From contig NZ_FWXU01000012.1 in the NCBI RefSeq assembly GCF_900176345.1, forward strand, positions 80,693-144,692: DNA of 64,000 bases, written 5' to 3'. The notes below the pieces were generated by a model. That model was not told where the DNA came from, did no database searches, and was given only the letters and a program-made list of their open reading frames with translations. Positions 41,537 through 49,528 of this stretch are shown here, piece by piece. Origin of the DNA: Rhizobium sp. RU36D. Its GTDB lineage: Bacteria > Pseudomonadota > Alphaproteobacteria > Rhizobiales > Rhizobiaceae. The stretch's first letter is position 1. Each line of letters opens with the position of its first letter. Both the position numbers and the translations under genes were made by a program.

Positions 41537-43066
41537 ATGGCTGGAACTGCGACGGCGATCCTGGATCGCTTGGCGGAGCGATATCTGGCCCGCATCGGCG
41601 GTGGCATGGAAGCCGATCGCCATGAGGTCGTGGCACTGCGTCATCTCGTCATCTGCTTCGCGTTGCCGCTCTTTCTCGTGCCCGGCGTTCTTGCCTTCCT
41701 GCTGAGCCCCGCCGTCGCCCTGCCGCTTGGCGTCGCCGTGGTCGTTGCCGCCTTCCTCGTCACCTCGGTCGTCGTCATCGGCCTCTCGCGCCTGCCATCG
41801 GGCCGCCAGCAGCCGACGCCGGATCAGGAGAGCCTGCCGCTCGATCTCTGCCCCGGCCTGATGTTGGTCCTTGATTCGCAGGGCCATGTGCAGCGGGCGG
41901 GCGGGCGCGACCGCGATGTCTTCATGCCCTTCCTGCGCGATGCCTTCCGCCGGCCCTTTGTCGACCAGGTCCATGTCTCGGACCGGATCGCGCTCGCCAC
42001 CCAGCTGGACGAGCTGCGCCAAGGCGCGGATGCCGCCGTGGTCGATATCCGGCTGGAGCGGCCGCTTCTGGGGCTCGACCAGAGCCAGTTCATGAATGTG
42101 CGCGTCGATATGACCGGCCGGCGCAATGCCGATGGCGTGCTGGAATCGGTCGTCGTGCAGCTCCTCGATATCGAGACCGAGCTTGCGATCCGCAGCGACG
42201 CTGCCCGCGTTGCCGCCGAGGCGGAGCAGGCCAATGAAGCGAAGACCCGCTTCTTGGCCGCCGTCAGCCATGAACTGCGCACGCCGCTCAATGCCATCCT
42301 CGGCTTTTCCGACATTCTTCGTGGCGAATATTTCGGCGCGCTCGCCAATGATCGCCAGCGTGAATATGTGCAGCTGATCCACCAGTCCGGCGCCCATCTC
42401 CTGTCGGTCGTCAATGCCATGCTCGACATGAGCAAGATCGAGGCCGGCCGCTACGAGCTGATGCTGGAACCCTTCGATATCGCCCGCACGGTCGCCGATT
42501 GCGAAAACATGCTGGGTCTGCAGGCGCGCGAAAAGGGCGTGGTGCTGACCAGCCGCATCGGCCGGGGCTTGAGCGAGGTGGTCGCCGACCAGCGCGCCAT
42601 CCGCCAAGTGCTGATCAATCTCGTCGGCAATGCGCTGAAGTTCACCGATGCCGGCGGCTCCGTCATCGTCGATGCGGTGTTGGACGGCGGTGACCTGAAG
42701 CTCTCCGTCAGCGATACCGGCATTGGCATTGCCGCGGACAAGATTGCGCTGCTTGGTCAACCTTTCACCCAGATCCAGAGCGAATATAACCGCCGCTATG
42801 AGGGGTCGGGCCTCGGCCTCTCGCTCGTCAAGGGCCTGACGGCCCTGCATGGCGGCAGCTTCGCCATCGCCAGCCAGCCCGGAGAGGGCACGGTCGTGAC
42901 GGTCACGCTGCCGGCCGATGGCTCCGGTGCGGCGGATCTCGCGGCAGGCGGTGCAAACAGCAATACGGTGGAGTTTCCGCCGCGACTCGGTGCAGCGCCG
43001 GCAGCCGCACCGAATGCAATGAAGGATGTGGGCCTGCATGACGCAGCGAAAGCGAAAATCGCCTGA
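41537..43066 (+). CDS. Membrane sensor histidine kinase (PleC/DivJ-like core)
   Basis: A 509-residue kinase. Two N-terminal helices lie in HLVICFALPLFLVPGVLAFLL and VALPLGVAVVVAAFLVTSVVVIGL. A PAS-like segment follows (LDLCPGLMLVLDSQGHVQRAGG). The dimerisation/acceptor helix is FLAAVSHELRTPLNAILGFSDIL, and the ATPase boxes are LINLVGNALKFTD (N), SDTGIGIAADKI (G1) and GSGLGLSLVKGLTALHGG (G2). The phrase SHELRTPLNAIxGFS with EYxxxIHxSGxHLLxxxNxMLDMSKIEAG is typical of the PleC/DivJ cell-cycle kinases, but specific identity is not proven. Start uncertain: ATG 41537, or GTG 41519. Overlaps the next gene by 29 bases. Confidence 0.88.
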   Translation: MAGTATAILDRLAERYLARIGGGMEADRHEVVALRHLVICFALPLFLVPGVLAFLLSPAVALPLGVAVVVAAFLVTSVVVIGLSRLPSGRQQPTPDQESLPLDLCPGLMLVLDSQGHVQRAGGRDRDVFMPFLRDAFRRPFVDQVHVSDRIALATQLDELRQGADAAVVDIRLERPLLGLDQSQFMNVRVDMTGRRNADGVLESVVVQLLDIETELAIRSDAARVAAEAEQANEAKTRFLAAVSHELRTPLNAILGFSDILRGEYFGALANDRQREYVQLIHQSGAHLLSVVNAMLDMSKIEAGRYELMLEPFDIARTVADCENMLGLQAREKGVVLTSRIGRGLSEVVADQRAIRQVLINLVGNALKFTDAGGSVIVDAVLDGGDLKLSVSDTGIGIAADKIALLGQPFTQIQSEYNRRYEGSGLGLSLVKGLTALHGGSFAIASQPGEGTVVTVTLPADGSGAADLAAGGANSNTVEFPPRLGAAPAAAPNAMKDVGLHDAAKAKIA

Positions 43067-44153
43067 GAAGAAGCCCGCGCGCAAGCCGCGTGGTCTCGTC
43101 TCGCGCGCCGCTTCGGCGCTGATGGGTGCTGTCGTGCGCCGGCCGGCGCAGGCCGGCGGCATTGCCGCATTCGTCGTCGTCTTCGGCGTCGTGGCCGCCA
43201 ATGCCCTGTGGTATCAGCCGGGTCGCCATCCCCAGCCCTTCTTCCGCACCCGCGACAGCGAGGATTTCACCGCCATGGCGGGCTTGCGGCGCTCGCCGAT
43301 GATCGAGCCCGACCCCGCAACGGTCACCACCTTCCGCATCGAGCGCGAGGGCAGCCAGCCTGATGGCGCTGCCGGGCAGCCGCCCGCTGCAGCCCAGGAC
43401 GATCTTGCCGCGATCATCGAGCGGCAGGATGATCCAGCCCTCGTGCGCGCCGTCCAGCAGGAGCTGTTGAACCGCAAGCTCTACCAGGGCACGGTGGATG
43501 GCGTCAGCGGCCGCGGCACCAGCGCCGCCATCACCGCCTACCAGCGTCAGGTCGGCCTTGCCGAAACCGGCCTCGCCACGCCCGAGCTTCTGGCCGCGCT
43601 TCAGGGGGATGCCCCGGCACCGCGCCGGCAGGCGGCAGCGACACCCGCGGCCGCAACAGCAGAACCCGCCACCGTGCCGCTGCAGCGACCGACCGCCGAC
43701 AGCCTGTCCTCCGCGGAAGATCCGGTTGCCGCCGCCATTCGCGATGCCGAAAAGCGCCGTCCCGTTGCGCCGATGATCCCGCCGGCGCCCGTGCCCAACA
43801 AGCCCACGGCCACCAAGCCGGCGCCTGACAAGCCCGTGGCCACCGCACCAGCCCCCGATGCGCCGCAATCGGCCGCACTCAATCGCTCCGCCCAGCCGCC
43901 GGCCCAGCGGGTCGCCGCCGCACCCGATGATGTCTCGCAAACCGTGGCCAAGATCACCGGCGATGCGGAACTGACCATGTCCATCCAGCGCGGCCTGTCG
44001 AACATCGCCTATGCCGATGTCACCATCGATGGCGTCGCCGGCGAACAGACCCGTGCCGCCATCCGTCACTTCGAGCGTCACTACCGCCTGCCGGAAACCG
44101 GCGAGCCCAATCCGCAGGTGCTGAAGAAGCTGAAGGACATCGGCGCGCTCTGA
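43038..44153 (+). CDS. Membrane-anchored protein with two peptidoglycan-binding domains
   Basis: A 371-residue protein. A very basic cytoplasmic start (MTQRKRKSPEKKPARKPRG) precedes one transmembrane helix (about 40-60, QAGGIAAFVVVFGVVAANALW). The periplasmic part carries two PG_binding_1 modules: VQQELLNRKLYQGTVDGVSGRGTSAAITAYQRQVGL (about 145) and IQRGLSNIAYADVTIDGVAGEQTRAAIRHFERHYRLPETGEP (about 320). A Pro/Ala-rich linker joins them. It probably tethers the membrane to the wall. Its start lies inside the upstream kinase gene, so the two are translationally coupled. Confidence 0.88.
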   Translation: MTQRKRKSPEKKPARKPRGLVSRAASALMGAVVRRPAQAGGIAAFVVVFGVVAANALWYQPGRHPQPFFRTRDSEDFTAMAGLRRSPMIEPDPATVTTFRIEREGSQPDGAAGQPPAAAQDDLAAIIERQDDPALVRAVQQELLNRKLYQGTVDGVSGRGTSAAITAYQRQVGLAETGLATPELLAALQGDAPAPRRQAAATPAAATAEPATVPLQRPTADSLSSAEDPVAAAIRDAEKRRPVAPMIPPAPVPNKPTATKPAPDKPVATAPAPDAPQSAALNRSAQPPAQRVAAAPDDVSQTVAKITGDAELTMSIQRGLSNIAYADVTIDGVAGEQTRAAIRHFERHYRLPETGEPNPQVLKKLKDIGAL

Positions 44154-44276
44154 ACCGCCCTACGCCTTTCGTCTAACCCGGAAACGCTGCCATTTCGGCA
44201 GTGCAATATATTCGGATTTCCGAATTTTTAACCATAACGGGCAATACTTCCTCCCTGAAATGGAGGATTGCACCTG

Positions 44277-45725
44277 ATGAGTCTGGCCCAGACGAGCGGA
44301 AGCTATGACGCCGAACAGGACGCTACGGCCCCCGCAGTGGAGGCGGCGCATCTGCGCGACATCATCCTGCGGCTGTCGCGGGAAGCGTCCAGCCTCGGCA
44401 TCGACATCGTGGATATCGCCGGCACCATCCAGGACATGGCTGCCATGTCGCACCGCCATGCCGCGACCTTCGACCAGGTCACCAAGGCGGCGCTGACGAT
44501 CGCCGACACCAACAATGCCATTGCCGATTCTCTGCGCCAGACCGACGAGATGGCCGGCCGCGCCCGGCAGATGTTGACGGAATCTGCCACGCGCATGAGC
44601 GGCGCGGTCAGCCAGATCGACCTGATGGTCACGGCCTCCAACCAGATCTCGGGCGAGATCGGCACCTTCTCCCAGTCCCTGTCGGATGTCGACAAGGTCG
44701 CTGAGGAGATCGGCAGCATCGCCCGGCAGACCAATCTGCTGGCGCTCAATGCTGCCATCGAAGCCGCTCGCGCCGGCGAGGCGGGCAAGGGCTTTGCGGT
44801 GGTGGCGTCGGAAATCCGGGCGCTGTCACTGCAGACCTCCCAGGCCACCAGTTCTATCCAGCAGATCCTTGATGGCATCCGCGTCAAGATCAGCCGCCTG
44901 GCGGAAGCGGGCCGCGGCGCAAATGGCAGCGCGCTCGGCGTGCGCGAAACCTCCCAGGCGATGAACCAGTCCTTCGGCTCCATGGAGCAGGTCATCAGCC
45001 GCATCCTCGACGGCTCCTCGGCCATGGCCTGCACCACCGAGACGGTGAGCCGCCAATGCGCCGATTTCGTCACCACGCTCGGCGGCATGGCAGCTGACGT
45101 GTTGAAGTCGGATGCCGCCCTGACCCAGGCCTCCACCCGTGTCGACAAGGTCGTCAATCTCTCGGAAATGCTGATCCAGCTCACCGCCAGCGCCGGCATT
45201 GAGACAGTAGACAGCCCGTGGATCAACAAGGCCGTGGAGATTGCCGACACCATTTCCGAAGCCTTCGAGCGGGCGGTGCAATCCGGTCGCATCAGCATGA
45301 ACCAGCTGTTTGACCGCAATTATCGGCCGATCCCAGGCACCGACCCGGTCCAGGTCATGACCGCCTTCACCGAGCTGACGGACCAGTTGCTGCCGCCGAT
45401 CCAGGAGCCGATCCTGGCCATCAGCGATCGCATCGGCTTCTGCGCCGCGGTCGATGAAAACGGCTACCTGCCGACCCACAACAAGAAATTCGCCCAACCG
45501 CAGCGGCCGGGCGATTCCGTCTGGAACACCGCCAATTGCCGCAACCGCCGCATCTTCAACGACCGCGTCGGGCTTTCCGCCGGCCGCTCGACAGCACCCT
45601 TCCTGGTCCAGACCTACCGCCGCGACATGGGCGGTGGCAATTTCGTGCTGATGAAGGACATTTCCGCCCCCATCACCGTCGGCGGCCGCCACTGGGGCGG
45701 CCTGCGGCTCGCCATCCGGGTCTGA
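44277..45725 (+). CDS. Soluble methyl-accepting chemotaxis-type receptor with C-terminal sensor
   Basis: A 482-residue protein with no transmembrane helix. The signalling domain comes first (about 60-250), with the tip [41 protein letters not shown] being canonical. The sensor-like region follows (about 320-482): [54 protein letters not shown] and [17 protein letters not shown], which resembles the cytoplasmic Cache-like tail of some alphaproteobacterial receptors. This is the reverse of the usual order. The ATG at 44277 has GGAGG ten bases away. Likely a cytoplasmic chemoreceptor. Confidence 0.88.
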   Translation: MSLAQTSGSYDAEQDATAPAVEAAHLRDIILRLSREASSLGIDIVDIAGTIQDMAAMSHRHAATFDQVTKAALTIADTNNAIADSLRQTDEMAGRARQMLTESATRMSGAVSQIDLMVTASNQISGEIGTFSQSLSDVDKVAEEIGSIARQTNLLALNAAIEAARAGEAGKGFAVVASEIRALSLQTSQATSSIQQILDGIRVKISRLAEAGRGANGSALGVRETSQAMNQSFGSMEQVISRILDGSSAMACTTETVSRQCADFVTTLGGMAADVLKSDAALTQASTRVDKVVNLSEMLIQLTASAGIETVDSPWINKAVEIADTISEAFERAVQSGRISMNQLFDRNYRPIPGTDPVQVMTAFTELTDQLLPPIQEPILAISDRIGFCAAVDENGYLPTHNKKFAQPQRPGDSVWNTANCRNRRIFNDRVGLSAGRSTAPFLVQTYRRDMGGGNFVLMKDISAPITVGGRHWGGLRLAIRV

Positions 45726-45829
45726 CAGGGCAGGGACCACGACGTATTTCGTCCGGGGGGCGACGGCGGACAGCGTGTAACATGATCCGGCATGACGAGA
45801 GACCATGTCACATCAGTGACGCCTTGGCG

Positions 45830-46342
45830 TCAGGGCTTTCGGATCGAGGCGAGGCTGACGGCGAGGTCCATGGTCTGCTTGCCGGAGGCGGTGGCGATTT
45901 CGGCGAGCGGCTTGTCGGCTTCGGCGGCGGCAAAGCCCTTTTCCTTCAGCAGCGCCACCAGCGATTCCGTCGTCTGGTCGTAGATCGGCGCCACCTTGGC
46001 GGGCGTGCTGGCCATGACCCGGTTGATCACCGCAAACTGCGGATTGCCGCCCGTGCTGGACGCCGTTCCGGTGATTGACGGCCAGGCGAAGGCAAGCGAG
46101 GCGACGAGCGAGACACCGAGAGCGATGGCCATGGGCAAACGCCTGAAATAATTGAGGAACGGCCGCCAGTTCTTCCAGATATGCAGGACGAAGGGCAAGA
46201 TCAGCACCATGCTCAGCCATTCATGCATGCCGTGGAAGGCGGCGCCGCCCCAATGGAAGAACAGGGCGATGCCGGAGACCAGGGAGACGACGAACAATCC
46301 TGTGGTCAGCGGCGTGGCATAACGGGCAAGCAAGGCAGGCAT
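45830..46342 (-). CDS. DUF4405 membrane protein, cytochrome-b-like
   Basis: A 170-residue protein. Three helices: YATPLTTGLFVVSLVSGIALFFHW, MHEWLSMVLILPFVLHIWKNWRPF and LPMAIALGVSLVASLAFAWPS. His residues in FFHWGGAAFHGMHEW and VLHIWKNW are placed for haem ligation as in the DUF4405/cytochrome-b561-like fold. The soluble C-terminal 80 residues (ASTPAKVAPIYDQTTESLVALLKEKGF, then ADKPLAEIATASGK) resemble a DUF3365- or DUF4405-associated periplasmic tail. It may bind haem in electron transfer. Function unproven. Confidence 0.8.
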   Translation of the reverse strand: MPALLARYATPLTTGLFVVSLVSGIALFFHWGGAAFHGMHEWLSMVLILPFVLHIWKNWRPFLNYFRRLPMAIALGVSLVASLAFAWPSITGTASSTGGNPQFAVINRVMASTPAKVAPIYDQTTESLVALLKEKGFAAAEADKPLAEIATASGKQTMDLAVSLASIRKP

Positions 46343-46448
46343 ATCAGGTCAATCCTCTATAAGCGTTTTCAAAAACGCTTAAGACGCGCGGCCGCGGATG
46401 TCCCGTTAAATCCTTGTCATGTTTGCGAATGCGCAAGACGCGAACTGG

Positions 46449-47000
46449 TCACTCTGTCCGCGGCGCATAGACCAGATGCAGCGTGTCCTCGTCGATCTTC
46501 GTGCTGGAGACCAGTCTCAGCGGTGGCGTCGATGCGGGGAAAAACGGCTTTCCGCTTCCCAGCACCACGGGCCGCAGGTGCAGATGGTATTCGGCGATCA
46601 GCCCCATCCGCGCCGCAAGGCCGGCCAGTTCGGGACCGGAGACGCTGACGATGCCATCGGTCTCTTCCGCAACCTGCCGGAACAGGGCCTCGGCATCGTC
46701 GCGGACAAGGGTCGCATTGGGACCGACCGAGGTCAGGGTGCTGGAGACGACCCATTTCGGCATTCGCCGCCAGACCGCGGCAAACTCCCGCTGCGGCGCG
46801 TCCCATTCCGGGCGATCCTCGTCCCAGTAATGCATGAGTTCATACATCCGCCGGCCATAGATGGCGCCGGCATGGCCGCGGATGGTCTCGATCCAATAGC
46901 GGAAATGCGCGGCACTCGGCGGCCCCATCGCAAGCGTGCCCTCGAGGTCATCGACATAGCCGTCAACCGACACATTCATTGCCAGGATCATCTTGCCCAT
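46449..47000 (-). CDS. Dihydrofolate-reductase-family protein (RibD C-terminal fold)
   Basis: A 183-residue protein: MILAMNVSVDGYVDDLEGTLAM opens it, GAIYGRRMYELMHYW follows, then KWVVSSTLTSVGPNATLV, and GIVSVSGPELAGLAARMGLIAEYHLHLRPVVLGSGKPFF closes the NADPH fold. It is the YyaP/YwjB type found in many bacteria, usually called DHFR family. True folate activity is doubtful because the RibD-like substrate loop is used. The ATG at 47000 (MGKMILAM) has GGGAG eight bases ahead; the ATG at 47009 is too close to that site. Confidence 0.88.
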   Translation of the reverse strand: MGKMILAMNVSVDGYVDDLEGTLAMGPPSAAHFRYWIETIRGHAGAIYGRRMYELMHYWDEDRPEWDAPQREFAAVWRRMPKWVVSSTLTSVGPNATLVRDDAEALFRQVAEETDGIVSVSGPELAGLAARMGLIAEYHLHLRPVVLGSGKPFFPASTPPLRLVSSTKIDEDTLHLVYAPRTE

Positions 47001-47081
47001 GATCGACATCTCCCATTGCCGCAGCTCGGAAGGCTAGCAATAGAACTTGCAGATTGCAAGTGGATTGGAGGCCGCGCCCGA

Positions 47082-47423
47082 TCAAGCCTTCGCCAGCGGC
47101 AACAGGTCACCCACGGCGTCCATCTCGATTTCCAGCACCCAGAGATCGCTGTCCCATTTCAATTCGCGGGAGATGAGGGCATCGACCTCCGCCGCTTCCA
47201 CCTGGTCCAGCCGGATCTCGAACAGCCGATCCCCGGCCGCATCCTCATCGACAAGGCTTTGCGGCGCAGGCGCATAGATCGTTTCCAGCCCGTCGCGTCC
47301 CCGGCGGCGCACGAAGATGGCACCGGCCTGGTCCATGCCCTTGCGTTCGACAGCGGCAAAGCCACCGGCGGCAAAGACGCGGCGGATCAGGGCGGAAACA
47401 TAGATATCGGATCGAAGGCGCAT
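47082..47423 (-). CDS. DUF1491 family protein
   Basis: A 113-residue protein: MRLRSDIYVSALIRRVFAAGGFAAVERKGMDQAGAIFVRRRG, then DAAGDRLFEIRL and LKWDSDLWVLEIE. This is the DUF1491 pattern conserved in alphaproteobacteria. No structure-based function is known to me. The ATG at 47423 matches the family start; an open frame runs on to 47519 but is not expected to be translated. It is divergent from the secreted-protein gene at 47585. Confidence 0.9.
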   Translation of the reverse strand: MRLRSDIYVSALIRRVFAAGGFAAVERKGMDQAGAIFVRRRGRDGLETIYAPAPQSLVDEDAAGDRLFEIRLDQVEAAEVDALISRELKWDSDLWVLEIEMDAVGDLLPLAKA

Positions 47424-47584
47424 GGCAGGCTTGTAGAGCAGCGGCCGGCATAGCGCAAATCGCGATGGATGATGGCCTTCGTCACAGCGGTTCTGGCAAG
47501 TGACGGGGGACATCGACAAGCCCGGTCCAGTTTGGCAAGCTCACGCTCTCCATCATCCCCAGCACTTTCAGAGGAGGAGCTGCG

Positions 47585-48394
47585 ATGCACCGTTCCATCG
47601 TCACCATGACCGTGCTCGGCTTGGCGACCGCCTGTCTCGTCGGCCTGCCCGTGGCGCAGGCCCTTGCCGCTGGTGTCGAGATCATCGAACGGGATGGCCA
47701 GGTGGTGGAACTCAGGGGGCTGGATGACAGCGATGACTGCGCCTTTGCCGAGACCACCGGCGTGGTGGTGCGGGTCGACAAGGCCGGCAAGGGCAAGGTG
47801 CCCGAGGGCTTCTGGTTGAAGGACGAGTTTGGCGAGAGCTATGTCAACCTGGGCGATATCGCCGCAAGGACACCCGCGCGCGACCGCAAGAAGGCGGTGG
47901 AGGGCTTGCTGGCGATTGTTCAGCCCGGCAACCGGCTGGAGCTTGGCCTGCACGGTTGCGGCGCCCGCGCCGCCGTCGAAAAGCTGGTCTGGGTCAGGCT
48001 GTCCGTGACCGAGCCCGCGGCAGAATCGGGCGCCACGGCCACGATTTCAGGCACGTTTTCCTATCCCAGCGATCACATTCCGTCGGATCTCGAGGTCTGC
48101 GCGGAGGGGGTGGAGAGCAAGGCGCAATATTGCACGGCCCGGAAGATCATGGCCAAGACGGAGACGAAGTATGAGCTGAAGGTTCCGCCAGGCAGCTATC
48201 ACGTCTTTGCCCGCCATTCCGATCGCCAGTCGGCCAGCGCTGAGAACATGGATCCCGATTACCGCGCCTATTACTCGGACTTCGTCACCTGCGGGCTGAA
48301 CGTCAACTGTCCGTCCCACCAGCCGATCACCGTGGAGGCGGTCGCCGGCAAGACGGTCAAGGCCGATCCGCATGACTGGTATAACAATCTATAG
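47585..48394 (+). CDS. Secreted protein of unknown function
   Basis: A 269-residue protein with a Sec signal peptide (MHRSIVTMTVLGLATACLVGLPVAQALAA, cleaved after Ala-Leu-Ala). The mature part has Cys residues near 47 (DDCAF), 126 (LHGCGARA), 172 (EVCAEG), 182 (YCTARK), 257 (VTCGLN) and 263 (NCPSH), probably three disulfides. The second half (ATISGTFSYPSDHIPSDLEVCAEGV, then KYELKVPPGSYHVFARHSD) looks like a carboxypeptidase-regulatory or Cna-B-type beta sandwich. GGAGGAG precedes the ATG. No family is recognised. Confidence 0.72.
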   Translation: MHRSIVTMTVLGLATACLVGLPVAQALAAGVEIIERDGQVVELRGLDDSDDCAFAETTGVVVRVDKAGKGKVPEGFWLKDEFGESYVNLGDIAARTPARDRKKAVEGLLAIVQPGNRLELGLHGCGARAAVEKLVWVRLSVTEPAAESGATATISGTFSYPSDHIPSDLEVCAEGVESKAQYCTARKIMAKTETKYELKVPPGSYHVFARHSDRQSASAENMDPDYRAYYSDFVTCGLNVNCPSHQPITVEAVAGKTVKADPHDWYNNL

Positions 48395-48399
48395 CGCCA

Positions 48400-49152
48400 T
48401 CAGCCGCCCAGCGTGAACACCTCGCCATCGGCCGGGATCAGCAGGCGTGTCGGCGCAAGGCCGGCGGCTTCGGCGGCGGCGCGGAGATCGGCGCGGCTGA
48501 CGGTGGCGTGGTCCAGCGCCTCCATATGCACGGCGACGACGGTGGCCGCGGGCGCGGATTGGCAGACGGCAACGGTCTCGGCCGCATCCATCACGATCAG
48601 GTCGCCATCCCACCGGGCGCCGCAGCTATGAGTGAAGATGACATCCGGCTTGGTTGCGGCGATGGTTTCGGCGACAGGCGGATAGAGCACGGTGTCGCCC
48701 GACCAGTAGACTGAGGGTTCGCCCGGCGCCGTCAGGCTGAAGCCCATGACCGGCCCCATGAGATCGACCACCGGACCCAGCCCATGGCTGCCGGCGCGGC
48801 GGGTGAAGGTCAGTCCCTGCCATGTCATGACATCGGAAAGCGGGGTGACATCGGTGAAGCCAGATTCGCGGATTTTCTGCTCGTCGCCGGGCTGGCACAG
48901 GATCGGCAGGTGCTTTGGCAGCCGCGCCTTGGCCACGCCGTCGAAATGGTCAGTATGCAGATGGGAGACAACGACCAGCTCGACGCCTTCCAATATCGCG
49001 TCGATGGTCACCGGCAGTTCCGTCATCGGGTTCGGCGAGCGGCCGGTGAAGGACGGCAGGCTGTGGCGATCGGCGAGATAGGGATCGATGAGAACCGTTC
49101 GTCCGGCATACCAGAGCTTCAGGGTGGCGTTGCGGATCAGCTGGCACTTCAT
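48400..49152 (-). CDS. MBL-fold metal-dependent hydrolase (UlaG-like)
   Basis: A 250-residue metallo-beta-lactamase-fold protein. The metal motif is VVVSHLHTDHFDGVAKARLP (His-x-His-x-Asp-His). LIRNATLKLWYAGRTVLIDPYLADRHSLPSF opens, GPVVDLMGPVMGFSLTAPGEPSVYWSGDTV carries the second Asp, and VVAVHMEALDHATVSRADLRAAAEAAG ends. This type includes YtnP/UlaG-like lactonases or phosphodiesterases; the substrate is unknown. The ATG at 49152 (MKCQLIRN) has AGGAGA at good spacing; the longer open frame to 49332 is not used. Confidence 0.9.
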   Translation of the reverse strand: MKCQLIRNATLKLWYAGRTVLIDPYLADRHSLPSFTGRSPNPMTELPVTIDAILEGVELVVVSHLHTDHFDGVAKARLPKHLPILCQPGDEQKIRESGFTDVTPLSDVMTWQGLTFTRRAGSHGLGPVVDLMGPVMGFSLTAPGEPSVYWSGDTVLYPPVAETIAATKPDVIFTHSCGARWDGDLIVMDAAETVAVCQSAPAATVVAVHMEALDHATVSRADLRAAAEAAGLAPTRLLIPADGEVFTLGG

Positions 49153-49528
49153 CGGCGGTCTCCTGTTTTGCGGACACCACATCTGCACCAGCCGGCGGCA
49201 TAGCGCAACCGGGCAAGGGGGCCTGTCGGAGCCTCTGAGAGACCCTCTTGCCGGGCGGGCGCGAGCGCACCCGTCGTCCACAGCCATTAGACGAAGGTTG
49301 ATCTCTGCATCATGACGCCCCGATGTTAACAATATCGGTGTCGGCAGATGCCGTCTCGTGGGAGGACCTCAAGGTGGGCGGAAAGCCGCAGACGGTTAGC
49401 GGCAGATGATGGCAGGGAGATGATCCCCGCTGTCTCAAGACCTTGTTACACGATCCTGACAACCCTGATTGAGTCTGGCGGCTCCGTACCAGCATGTCTT
49501 GCTGATCGGCCGTCAGGGAGGAGGACAA
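49153..49528. other. Intergenic region upstream of the MHS transporter
   Basis: A 376-base gap with no gene. It must contain the transporter promoter. A possible leader lies at 49370-49450 (GGCGGAAAGCCGC hairpin and AGCGGCAGATGATGGCAGGGAG / CCCCGCTG pairing). It does not match any riboswitch consensus I can recall. GGGAGGAGG at 49515 is the ribosome-binding site. Confidence 0.35.

Noticed and set aside
41483..43201. A 572-residue antisense open frame over the sensor kinase
   Set aside because: Composition (Asp/His/Gln/Arg-rich) is that of a mirror frame and the kinase motifs on the plus strand are complete.
49322..49528. Possible riboswitch upstream of the MHS transporter
   Set aside because: Some hairpins are present, but no conserved core of any riboswitch class I can recall was found.
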